A DNA stretch of 64,000 bases, taken from NCBI GenBank assembly GCA_019347675.1, contig JAHWKW010000011.1:69198-133197 (forward strand). The letters run 5' to 3'. Source of the DNA: Actinomycetota bacterium. GTDB taxonomy: Bacteria; Actinomycetota; Nitriliruptoria; Nitriliruptorales; JAHWKO01. The notes under the pieces are model-generated. The model saw only the letters and a program-made list of their open reading frames with translations, was not told where the DNA came from and made no database searches. Of the stretch, positions 57,351 through 64,000 are shown one piece after another (the first letter of the stretch is position 1; the number at the start of each line of letters is the position of its first letter). A program made the translations under genes and the position numbers.

Positions 57351-57518
57351 CGATCCCTCCGCCGCGAGCGGCTTCCGCCCGGTTGCGACAAGAGATGCTT
57401 CCGGCGCGTGAGAAGTTCGCACCCGCACCCAGCAGGGCACTGATCGTGCGATGTGAGCACGTCCTCGCGCGGTCCTGCCACGACACAGGGCCTGAGACGT
57501 CCGCGACTGCCGTGACGA
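57070..57518. repeat. Long direct repeat, copy 2
   Basis: This segment matches 54047-54498 closely in the same orientation, with a few substitutions and a short length difference near its right end (around 57490). The intervening 2.5 kb holds the toxin-antitoxin pair, the broken integrase and the nucleotidyltransferase fragment. Recombination between the copies would delete that island. Confidence 0.85.
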
Positions 57519-57749
57519 GGACTTGCGGGCGCTGTCGTTGACCTAGGGAGGTACCACCACGCGAGACTACCGCTACGACCACCCATGGAGTCGGGCACTC
57601 CCGGCCGTGGTGGTGAGAGCCGGGACGGGTCCTGCGGCGGGCGGCCTAGTCACGCGGGGCATGTTCCAGCCACCCGGAACCGTCGGGCCGCGATCGCTTA
57701 TGCGCGATTGTGAGTCACGGGCAACGACGCATCGTGACGAAGACTCCAC

Positions 57750-58060
57750 ACAGGAGACCACGACATGTCGAGACCCTCTTCACCGCGCTGAGCGCCAAGG
57801 TCGCTGCCGGCGCGGTCAGCGCCGTCACCGCAGCCGGCCTGCTGGCAAGCGCCACCGGACAGCTCCCCGACGCGATGCAGGACGGGCTCAGCGAAGCCGC
57901 TGCGCGGGTCGGGATCTCGGTCCCCGCCGGCAGCCAGGACCAGCCGCTCAACACCACCGACCAGCGCAACACCGAGGAAGGTCAACACCGAGGAGCTCGG
58001 CAGCCAGGACGTCGAGACCCAAGAGCGCGGCGGCGAAGACCGCAGCAGCACCGCTGAGGC
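57750..58060 (+). pseudogene. Remnant of a small actinobacterial hypothetical protein
   Basis: The frame reads VETLFTALSAKVAAGAVSAV and LPDAMQDGLSEAAARVGI, a hydrophobic helix then an Ala-rich segment, as in small exported proteins often found next to sigma factor genes. A frameshift near 57965 leads to an acidic tail in a second frame (DVETQERGGEDRSSTAEAV, then HHGEPGEFGKSQSQ). No start in frame with the helix is convincing: the nearby ATG (57763) gives MSRPSSPR and a stop. Treated as decayed. Confidence 0.5.
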
Positions 58061-58459
58061 GGTGCGTTCGGTGATCGACGAGCACCACGGCGAGCCGGGC
58101 GAGTTCGGCAAGTCACAGTCGCAGTCGGACAACCCAGCGCGTTCGGTCGTGCGGTATCCGACGCCGCATCTGACGGTCGGGCGTCGGCAGGACGCGACGC
58201 CGGTACCGATGTCTCCGACGACCCCCGCCCGCCCGCAACGGAGGCATGCAGGATCCAGCGATCCCCGAACGCGGACCCCGGACGAGGCCGTTCGGGGTCC
58301 GCCCATCAGAGGACGAGGTCAGGAGCGCGCTGCGCACTGCAACGTGCGCCGTTGATCCCGGACGCGTGGTGACGCCCAGGCCCGCGGACCTCCTGACGCG
58401 ATCGGCAGCGTGTCCCGGCTCCCACGCCTTCCGTCGGCGCTGCCACCCAGCCGGGCTCG
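58061..58459. other. Gene-poor 400-bp gap
   Basis: Only the tail of the previous remnant and unassigned frames are present. I see no repeat, hairpin or RNA signal that can be supported. Confidence 0.4.
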
Positions 58460-58831
58460 TCAACCGGCGACGCGTTGGAAGACGACCAGGAACGCCATCA
58501 GGCTGATGACCGTGCCGGCCATCGTGAAGATCATGGTGCGCGTCTGTGTGGTGATCGCGGTGACGATCTCGCCCCGCATGGCGGCCGTGAGCCGGTGCTC
58601 GGCTTCACCCACGCGGGCGTCGACCGCTTCGAACCGGTGGTCGAGCGCGTCGAACCGATGGTCGACCGCGTCGAAGCGGTGGTCGAGCGCGTCGAAGCGA
58701 TGGTCGACCGCGTCGAACCGTGCGTTCATGCGCTGCTCGAGTTGCCCGATCTAGCGGGTGAGGTCGTCGCGGGTGGCGAGCAGGTCGTCGCGCGTGACGA
58801 GACGGGCTCCGGCCGGTGGCAGACGATCCAT
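58460..58831 (-). pseudogene. Coiled-coil membrane protein interrupted by an in-frame amber
   Basis: From ATG 58831 (GGGAG upstream) the frame reads MDRLPPAGARLVTRDDLLAT, then DDLTR and a TAG at 58753-58751. It continues in the same frame with IGQLEQRMNARFDAVDHRFD and five heptads of the FDAVDHR/FDALDHR type (about residues 34-75), then a membrane helix (FTMAGTVISLMAFLVVF). Such small coiled-coil helix proteins resemble phage XhlA/holin-associated types. A second ATG at 58729 restarts just after the amber, so an 89-residue truncated product is possible. Confidence 0.6.
58631..58714. repeat. Four 21-bp direct repeats encoding heptads
   Basis: Units of 21 bp alternate in sequence in an ABAB pattern (GAACCGGTGGTCGAG / GAACCGATGGTCGAC, then GAAGCGG / GAAGCGA versions). 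Each encodes one heptad of the minus-strand coiled coil. Confidence 0.85.
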
Positions 58832-59069
58832 CAGGGCGCTCCCGGTCTCCGCTCCCAGCGTCCGCGGAACTGTTGCAGCAGCTCGCCGCTGGTCATCGCC
58901 GTCATGCTGCACCTCGGCTGGTGGTACTGCAGCTGTCACCACCGTACGTCCAGCGTGCGACGCCGCGGCCGCGGATCCATGGCTTGTGTGGACAACGGTC
59001 CTCGAGCCGCCCGGTGCTACGCAGCCGCCGTGAGACTCGCGGACAGCTTCCCCAGCTCTCCGACTAGGA

Positions 59070-59261
59070 CTAGGGAACTAGGACGGTCTCGACGTGCATC
59101 ACCAGCGGCAGCGCCGGCAGCAGATCGGCCACCCCGAGCACGTTCACCGCAGGCAGTCCGACAAGTAGCTGGCACATGCGCGCAGCATCGGTCTCCACAG
59201 GGGTCCTGACACGAGGCGGCTTTCGACACCTCGATCCTCGCAGGGCCCCTGTGACTTCCAT
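59070..59261 (-). mobile_element. ISL3 transposase N-terminal fragment
   Basis: The minus-strand frame contains ARMCQLLVGLPAVNVLGVADL followed by VMHVET (given here in shortened blocks; the first block spans about 59120-59185). This matches the typical start of ISL3 transposases (RLLLGLPGVNVLGVE-like), followed soon by a stop. It is the part missing from the remnant at 50344-51463. No other part of the transposase adjoins it. Confidence 0.55.
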
Positions 59262-59417
59262 CGCAACCCGACACCCCGCTCATATCCGAAGTCCCAGCAT
59301 AGGCAGGAGCTCAACGGCGCCGTCGAGCGGGAGGCGGCGGAGCGCCAGGTCGCCGAGGGGCTGGTCGAGCGGGGTTGAGAACGACGGAGTGAATCTGACT
59401 CTTCGGATTCCGCAGGG

Positions 59418-59504
59418 TCACGGGGCGACCGTGGCGAGCTTGGACCAGTCTGGGCGGCTGGCGTAGAGCAGGACGCGGATGCGCCAGTTACGGAAGTTGG
59501 TCAT
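59418..59504 (-). mobile_element. ISL3 transposase C-terminal fragment
   Basis: The frame MTNFRNWRIRVLLYASRPDW, then SKLATVAP and TGA, matches the ISL3 C-terminus (FTNFRNYRIRVLLYAG-like). It lies upstream, in minus-strand sense, of the N-terminal fragment at 59070, so the two cannot come from one intact copy in place; two truncated elements or a rearrangement are needed. Confidence 0.6.
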
Positions 59505-59564
59505 CCCGACCTAGCGGGCTTGCGCCGAATCATACGCCGAACTCTAACAGGTTCCTGTCCTGAC

Positions 59565-62423
59565 TCAGCGCGCTCCATCCAACCGCGTGATGCTGGCGTC
59601 GACCAGACTGCACGGCGCCGTGGCGGTCACCGTCGCCGTCTGTTCGTCGGATCCTACGAGGTAGCCCGGCGCCACCCCCAGCGGCACGAGTAGTCGACCG
59701 CCGTCGGGGGTGCGCAGCCTGAGCTTTGACCCGGCCACCTCGATCGTGACCACCACCGGTCCGTGGTCGCACGCCAGCCGCAGCAGGAGAACGTCGGGTC
59801 GCGGCTCGCTGGTGGTGGACAGGTCGAGACGCCACCCACCGGCGGTGGCGCTCGCCTGCACAGGTCGCCACACCCCGAGCACCGGGCCCAGCGCGCCGAC
59901 CTGCAGGCCTAACGTCCGTGGCAGCTCGGCGAGCGCCACCGTCGGTGCGAGCTCGGACAGACGCAGCTCGCGGGCTCCGGCGGGCGCCGGATGGCCAGGG
60001 GGCAGCAGTGCAAGCCCCCTGCCCCGGCTCGCGGGGTGGTAGCCACTTTCCACCAGCCACCTGAACACGCGGTAGGCGCGCAGTTGTGCGGGGAACGCTG
60101 TCAGGTCGGTGTTCGGCTCGAAGACCACTGGCACGGGCTGTGCCCGCAACGCCTCTATCGTCTCCAGCTGGGCGTGCCGGTAGGCAGCGTAGAACGACTG
60201 GGACAGCGGCGGGCCCACCTCGGCGCCCAGCGCGGCGTACTGCAGGTTGCGGCCGGTCATATCCCAGTATCGCTCGCCGCTCAGCGCCGCGACATCGTCC
60301 AGTCGGCGCGCGACTTCTGGATCCAGCCATACCTGATCTTCGCTCTCTGCCGGGGTCCAGGCGACGTCGCCGTCACGGGGTCGCTGCGTGCGCTCGAGCG
60401 CGAGTGCGATCTCGCCGGATGTGGGCACCACCAATGATGCCACCCCGACCAGCATCAACGCACCCACCGCCTGCCAGAGCTGTCCCGGCCGATCTGCCCC
60501 CTCGTCCCGATGCCGTGTCCAGGCGGCCCACACGCACGGCAGGACCACCAGCATCGTGGCCATCGACAGCATCCCGGGTCGCGACAGGTGTCCACCGTCG
60601 ATCCGGCCCAGCGCGTACGGGAGGGTCATTGCCAGCACCCCAACCCAGGTGAGCGCGAGCACCCTTCCGGCAGGCGGCGCATCCTCGGTGATCCGCGCGC
60701 GGAGCCGTCCGGCGAGCCAAAGCAGCACCGGCAGCGCCACCAGCCAGGCCGAGAAGCGCACCAGGTCGCCCAGCAGGTCCAGCGCGGAGGGTGCGCCCCG
60801 CTGCCACAGGCCAAGTGCGTAGCTGGCCGTGTTGACCTGGGCCTCGTGCCGCACGAAGGCGACCATCGCCAGCAGCGGTTTCCAGCCCGCCGCCAGCGCG
60901 ACAGCAAGCACTGCCCCTGCGGGTGCAACCGTCCGTGCCACGCCGCTGACCGTTGCGGCGGTCCGGGGCGCGCCGTGTCGCCGTGGGGCCCGCACCACGA
61001 GCCACAGCCCTACTCCCGCCACGGCCACAGCAGCCGCGATCCCCGTCGTAGGCATCAACAGTGCTCCCACAAGCGCGACCAGCGGAGCCACCCCGAACCA
61101 CAGTGTCGGTCGTCCCAGAAGCACGGGGTTGGCCGCCGTCAAGCACACCAGCAGGGGAACAAGGGCCCGATCCGGGCCGATGGTCAGCAGCACTGCAGCG
61201 ATCGGCGCAGCGAGCACAGCACCCCACGCACGACCTGCGATCGACGCCACCAACAAGACACCACCGGCGGCAGCGACAGTCAGAGTGAGCCGATAGGCGA
61301 GGGGAAAGGCCTGTAGGCCACCGCCGAACATCACGTCATTGACGGCCCCGTAGAGCCACCCCGCCAGTCCTGGTATCGGCACGAACTCCGCGAACGCGGT
61401 CGCACCTTGCTCCGTCAGCTGCTGGAAGGGGAGCACGATCTCGCCCACGTGAAACTCGTCGCCCATGGCAAACGCATCGATAGGCGCGTCGCCGGCAAGG
61501 AGGAGCCCCACGATCGCGGGGCCGGTGAACCGAAGCAGCCGGGGCTTGCTCGGCCCAGCTTGCCGCGCCGCGAGCGCTTGGTTCGTAAGCATCGCGACGA
61601 CCGCCACACCCACCAGCAGCAGCCCCATGCTCGAGGCCCCGACCCACGTTGCCGCTCCCGGGGCTTCCAAGCGGTAACCGAGAAGCCCCAGCCACACCAG
61701 CGGCAGTGGGATCTGCATGACCAAGATGAGTCGGTCGAGCACTGACGGCCCGAGCGAGGCCAGAGCGAAGGACACCGCCAGGACGCTGAGTCCCATCCAC
61801 CACGGGTAGACGAACCCGAGCCCTGCCCCGGCTACAAGCACGGCCGCTGCGGCTGCACCGGTAACCGCCAAGACAGCCACACGAGACCCGAGCTGACCTC
61901 CCGCCTGACGCCGCCGGAGATGTACGGGCAGGAGAGCCGCGAACGCCGCGGCAACAGCTAGTGAACGCGTCGCAGCCTCTCGGCCGCCGAGCTCCACGAC
62001 GAACGCAATCGGGCCCGTGGCGGCCCCCTGGAAAAACGCGGAGGGCAGGTCGGCAGCTACGACTGCGACCGCAGCGGCCAGTACCAGCAGATGAAGGTGA
62101 GCCTCACCCAGATCCGTCAGTCGAGCCAGCGGGCGTGCGCCCAGTCGCAGCGTCTGTCGCGCGAGCCGCAACGCAATGGGGAGCAGGGGCAGCGAGAGCA
62201 CGACAAGCAGCCCTGCGAACACAAAGTCCTGTCGCTTGTCGTACAAGCCGTAGGTGACATCGCCTACGATGAAGTCGTCGACGGGTGTCGCCGCACCAGC
62301 CAGGGCACGGGCGGAACCAGCTGCCAGCGGCAGCACGACCACCGCGGCACCCAACAGAGAGACTGCGAGGTGGATAGGCCCGTCAGCGGCGTACAGGGTC
62401 CGAGTTCGATCGCGTACTCCCAC
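59565..62423 (-). CDS. Large polytopic membrane protein, probable GT-C-like glycosyltransferase
   Basis: The 952-residue protein has about eighteen hydrophobic helices (10 to 650) followed by a large soluble domain (about 680-950, presumably outside). An early extracytoplasmic loop (about 310-350, DAPIDAFAMGDEFHVGE) carries acidic residues as in GT-C enzymes. Start GTG 62423 lies 1 nt after the stop of the GT2 gene, indicating coupling. With the GT2 and FAD oxidoreductase genes it forms a compact module that may make or attach a surface glycan. GT-C membership is inferred from topology only. Confidence 0.62.
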   Translation of the reverse strand: MGVRDRTRTLYAADGPIHLAVSLLGAAVVVLPLAAGSARALAGAATPVDDFIVGDVTYGLYDKRQDFVFAGLLVVLSLPLLPIALRLARQTLRLGARPLARLTDLGEAHLHLLVLAAAVAVVAADLPSAFFQGAATGPIAFVVELGGREAATRSLAVAAAFAALLPVHLRRRQAGGQLGSRVAVLAVTGAAAAAVLVAGAGLGFVYPWWMGLSVLAVSFALASLGPSVLDRLILVMQIPLPLVWLGLLGYRLEAPGAATWVGASSMGLLLVGVAVVAMLTNQALAARQAGPSKPRLLRFTGPAIVGLLLAGDAPIDAFAMGDEFHVGEIVLPFQQLTEQGATAFAEFVPIPGLAGWLYGAVNDVMFGGGLQAFPLAYRLTLTVAAAGGVLLVASIAGRAWGAVLAAPIAAVLLTIGPDRALVPLLVCLTAANPVLLGRPTLWFGVAPLVALVGALLMPTTGIAAAVAVAGVGLWLVVRAPRRHGAPRTAATVSGVARTVAPAGAVLAVALAAGWKPLLAMVAFVRHEAQVNTASYALGLWQRGAPSALDLLGDLVRFSAWLVALPVLLWLAGRLRARITEDAPPAGRVLALTWVGVLAMTLPYALGRIDGGHLSRPGMLSMATMLVVLPCVWAAWTRHRDEGADRPGQLWQAVGALMLVGVASLVVPTSGEIALALERTQRPRDGDVAWTPAESEDQVWLDPEVARRLDDVAALSGERYWDMTGRNLQYAALGAEVGPPLSQSFYAAYRHAQLETIEALRAQPVPVVFEPNTDLTAFPAQLRAYRVFRWLVESGYHPASRGRGLALLPPGHPAPAGARELRLSELAPTVALAELPRTLGLQVGALGPVLGVWRPVQASATAGGWRLDLSTTSEPRPDVLLLRLACDHGPVVVTIEVAGSKLRLRTPDGGRLLVPLGVAPGYLVGSDEQTATVTATAPCSLVDASITRLDGAR

Positions 62424-62424
62424 G

Positions 62425-63453
62425 TCATGCGCCGCTTCCCGGTGGCCCTGCCGGGCTCCCTGCACCAGATGTCGCCTGCGCAGCCGAGTTGGGCTGCCGC
62501 GAGCTGCCGGCGGCGCGGTCCCCGAGATGCGTCGTCTCGCGCTCGACCACATACAGCGGGCGCGAGCGGACCTCGCGCAGGATCCGAGCGAGGTACTCGG
62601 CGATGAGCCCGAGGGTGAGGAAGGTCCCGGCCAGCCCGACCGAGACCAGCACCATCAGGGTGGTCCAGCCCTCGACCACGGAGTCGCTGAAGAGGTTGAC
62701 CGCGACCACGTAGCCGACCGCGCCGACGGAGAAGAGACCGAAGAGCAGCGACAGCAGCTCCGCGACACGGGGTCCGATATCGCTGTAGGCGATGATCACG
62801 TCTAGAGCGAGGCTCAGGGTGCGCCCGTCCAGACGCTGTCTGCGGGGCGCAGCCGAACGGTAGGTCAAGGTGATCTTGGGGAACCCGGTCAAGGAGTACA
62901 GGGCCTGTCGGTAGCGGGTGCGCTCCTTGAGGTCGAGCATGGCGTTGAGGGCACGGCGGGAGACCAGGCGGGTGCGTTCGGTGGATAGCGGCTCGTCGAG
63001 GTACGACAACCGGTTGGCGATGCGGTAGAACCAGCCGGCTGCCGTGGAGGAGACCCCCGGAGAGGCCGCGACGATGTCGTGACCGCGCGCGGCGGTGATG
63101 TATAGCTCGCGCAGCAGATCCAGGTCGTGGTCGGGAACTGGGTCGTCGAGTTCGTAGACCCAGTCACCCGTGGCGCGGCTGAGGCCCGCCAGCATGGCCA
63201 GCTCGCGACCGTGGCTGCGGGGCAGCTCCACCACCAGAAGCGACCCCTGCAGCTGGGCTACGCAGGCACGGGCGTAGGTAGCGGTCTCGTCCTGGCTGCC
63301 GTCATCGACCAGCACGATCTCGTGCAGGGCGAACAGCGCCCCGAGCGTGTCCGACAGGGTCCGGAGCGCGACGGCAACGCCCGGTCCGGCGTCGCGGGCG
63401 TACACCACGGCCGAGACGAAGGTGGGTTGGCGGGGAGCCAGCTCGGTCGTCAC
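62425..63453 (-). CDS. GT2 polyprenyl-phosphate-type glycosyltransferase with C-terminal helices
   Basis: The 342-residue protein has a GT-A domain: EIVLVDDGSQDET, SHGRELAMLAGLSRATGDWVYELDDPV split around the usual D-x-D-like element, and a C-terminal pair of helices (about 235-262 and 270-295) as in GtrB/DPM-type enzymes that make polyprenyl-phosphate sugars. The ELDDP motif replaces the common DxD form. GTG 63453 overlaps the FAD enzyme's stop as GTGA. It likely supplies a lipid-linked sugar to the membrane protein encoded downstream. Confidence 0.82.
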   Translation of the reverse strand: MTTELAPRQPTFVSAVVYARDAGPGVAVALRTLSDTLGALFALHEIVLVDDGSQDETATYARACVAQLQGSLLVVELPRSHGRELAMLAGLSRATGDWVYELDDPVPDHDLDLLRELYITAARGHDIVAASPGVSSTAAGWFYRIANRLSYLDEPLSTERTRLVSRRALNAMLDLKERTRYRQALYSLTGFPKITLTYRSAAPRRQRLDGRTLSLALDVIIAYSDIGPRVAELLSLLFGLFSVGAVGYVVAVNLFSDSVVEGWTTLMVLVSVGLAGTFLTLGLIAEYLARILREVRSRPLYVVERETTHLGDRAAGSSRQPNSAAQATSGAGSPAGPPGSGA

Positions 63454-64000
63454 AGCCGACCCTCCAGGTCGTAGATCGCATTCAGCTTGCCGGACACCAC
63501 GCTGGTGACCTCGGGGGCGTCGCAGTGGTGCACCAGCAGCGTGGGTCGTCCGTCGTCGATCTCGGAGGTCGCGAGCACCGTTTTGACCGTGAACAGCGAC
63601 CGCTCGTGCTCGAAGACCAGTTCGGGGTGCAGAAAGCGGCGGGCGAGCTGCGCCATCCAGGGCGCGGCGCTAGATGGGCGCGCAGGGCAGGTCGAGCAGG
63701 TGTCGAGCAGCTGCGGGGTGCAGTGCGGGTTGGCGCGCTGGCAGGCGAAGGCTGGCACGGCATCGGTGGTGGCGGCGTGCGGGGTGAACCCGACCGACGA
63801 CAGCGAGTGGAGTCCGCTGTCTCCGAAGGGCATCACGGAGAAGAACGGACCGTCCATTACGGTGATGCCCAGGCCGGCCAGCGGTGCCGAGGGCGTGACC
63901 AGGGCCACCTCGCACAGCTCGTACTTCAGGGGCAGGGGCGCGAGCCCGGCAGACAGCAGCAGCGGGTTCGCTCCGGCGTAGGCCGCGATCACCAGACTGG
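63450..64000 (-). CDS. FAD-dependent oxidoreductase, C-terminal part (5' end outside window)
   Basis: The frame is open to the window edge, so the N-terminal FAD-binding GxGxxG part is not seen; a GTG at 63992 lies inside the gene. The visible 183 residues show AAYAGANPLLLSAGLAPLPL, VMDGPFFSVMPFGDSGLHSLSS and a Cys-rich CSTCPAR, typical of DAO-fold oxidoreductases found in actinobacterial glycan loci, where they may oxidise a lipid- or nucleotide-linked sugar. It is coupled to the GT2 gene by GTGA. Exact reaction unknown. Confidence 0.65.
   Translation of the reverse strand, partial: SLVIAAYAGANPLLLSAGLAPLPLKYELCEVALVTPSAPLAGLGITVMDGPFFSVMPFGDSGLHSLSSVGFTPHAATTDAVPAFACQRANPHCTPQLLDTCSTCPARPSSAAPWMAQLARRFLHPELVFEHERSLFTVKTVLATSEIDDGRPTLLVHHCDAPEVTSVVSGKLNAIYDLEGRL

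Overview
This 64 kb window is very GC-rich, uses GTG and TTG starts freely, and packs genes with GTGA, ATGA and TTGA overlaps. Together with membrane-anchored beta-propeller proteins, an FtsH, PASTA and DM13 domains and a long exopolysaccharide locus, this points to a high-GC Actinomycetota chromosome. No rRNA or tRNA gene was seen and the species cannot be named.

Region 1 (1-21 kb) encodes an envelope protein system. A minus-strand operon-like run (8543 to 1382) encodes a secreted Ig/IPT-like protein, three Asp-box (BNR, sialidase-like) beta-propellers and a Kelch propeller with a cytoplasmic zinc ribbon. Two more Asp-box propellers lie at 17.0-18.6 kb and 19.2-20.8 kb. Among them are an FtsH protease translationally coupled to a zinc-ribbon alpha/beta hydrolase, a second Ig/IPT-like protein, and a plus-strand redox-looking cluster (two membrane proteins, a DM13 protein, an RnfD/UnbU-like protein). 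A 23-bp direct-repeat array at 8619-8718 heads the propeller operon, and related words sit upstream of the other propeller and Ig-like genes, suggesting one regulon.

Region 2 (21-50 kb) is a Wzx/Wzy-type polysaccharide locus. Precursor genes are a UDP-HexNAc 6-dehydrogenase, a WbpM/CapD-type 4,6-dehydratase and a WecB epimerase, plus a DUF4012 protein, a heparinase-like protein, an atypical epimerase and a WbuB-like glycosyltransferase. A WecA-like initiating transferase and a bidomain oxidoreductase follow. The assembly half (36.6-47.9 kb) has several glycosyltransferases, a Wzy-like polymerase, an asparagine-synthase-like amidotransferase, a flippase and FkbM methyltransferases. It looks less GC-rich and more recently acquired.

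Region 3 (48-59.5 kb) is a decayed zone: ISL3 transposase fragments, a glycosyltransferase fused to IS sequence, an asparagine synthase remnant, two broken copies of an ECF-like sigma factor gene, a frameshifted integrase and nucleotidyltransferase debris. An apparently intact VapBC-type toxin-antitoxin pair survives. Two glycosyltransferase genes occur as paralogous pairs at 37.8-39.4 kb and 51.5-52.8 kb, and a different member is broken in each.

Region 4 (59.5-64 kb) is an intact, coupled minus-strand run: an FAD-dependent oxidoreductase (cut by the window edge), a GT2 glycosyltransferase and a 952-residue multi-spanning membrane protein, probably another surface glycan module.
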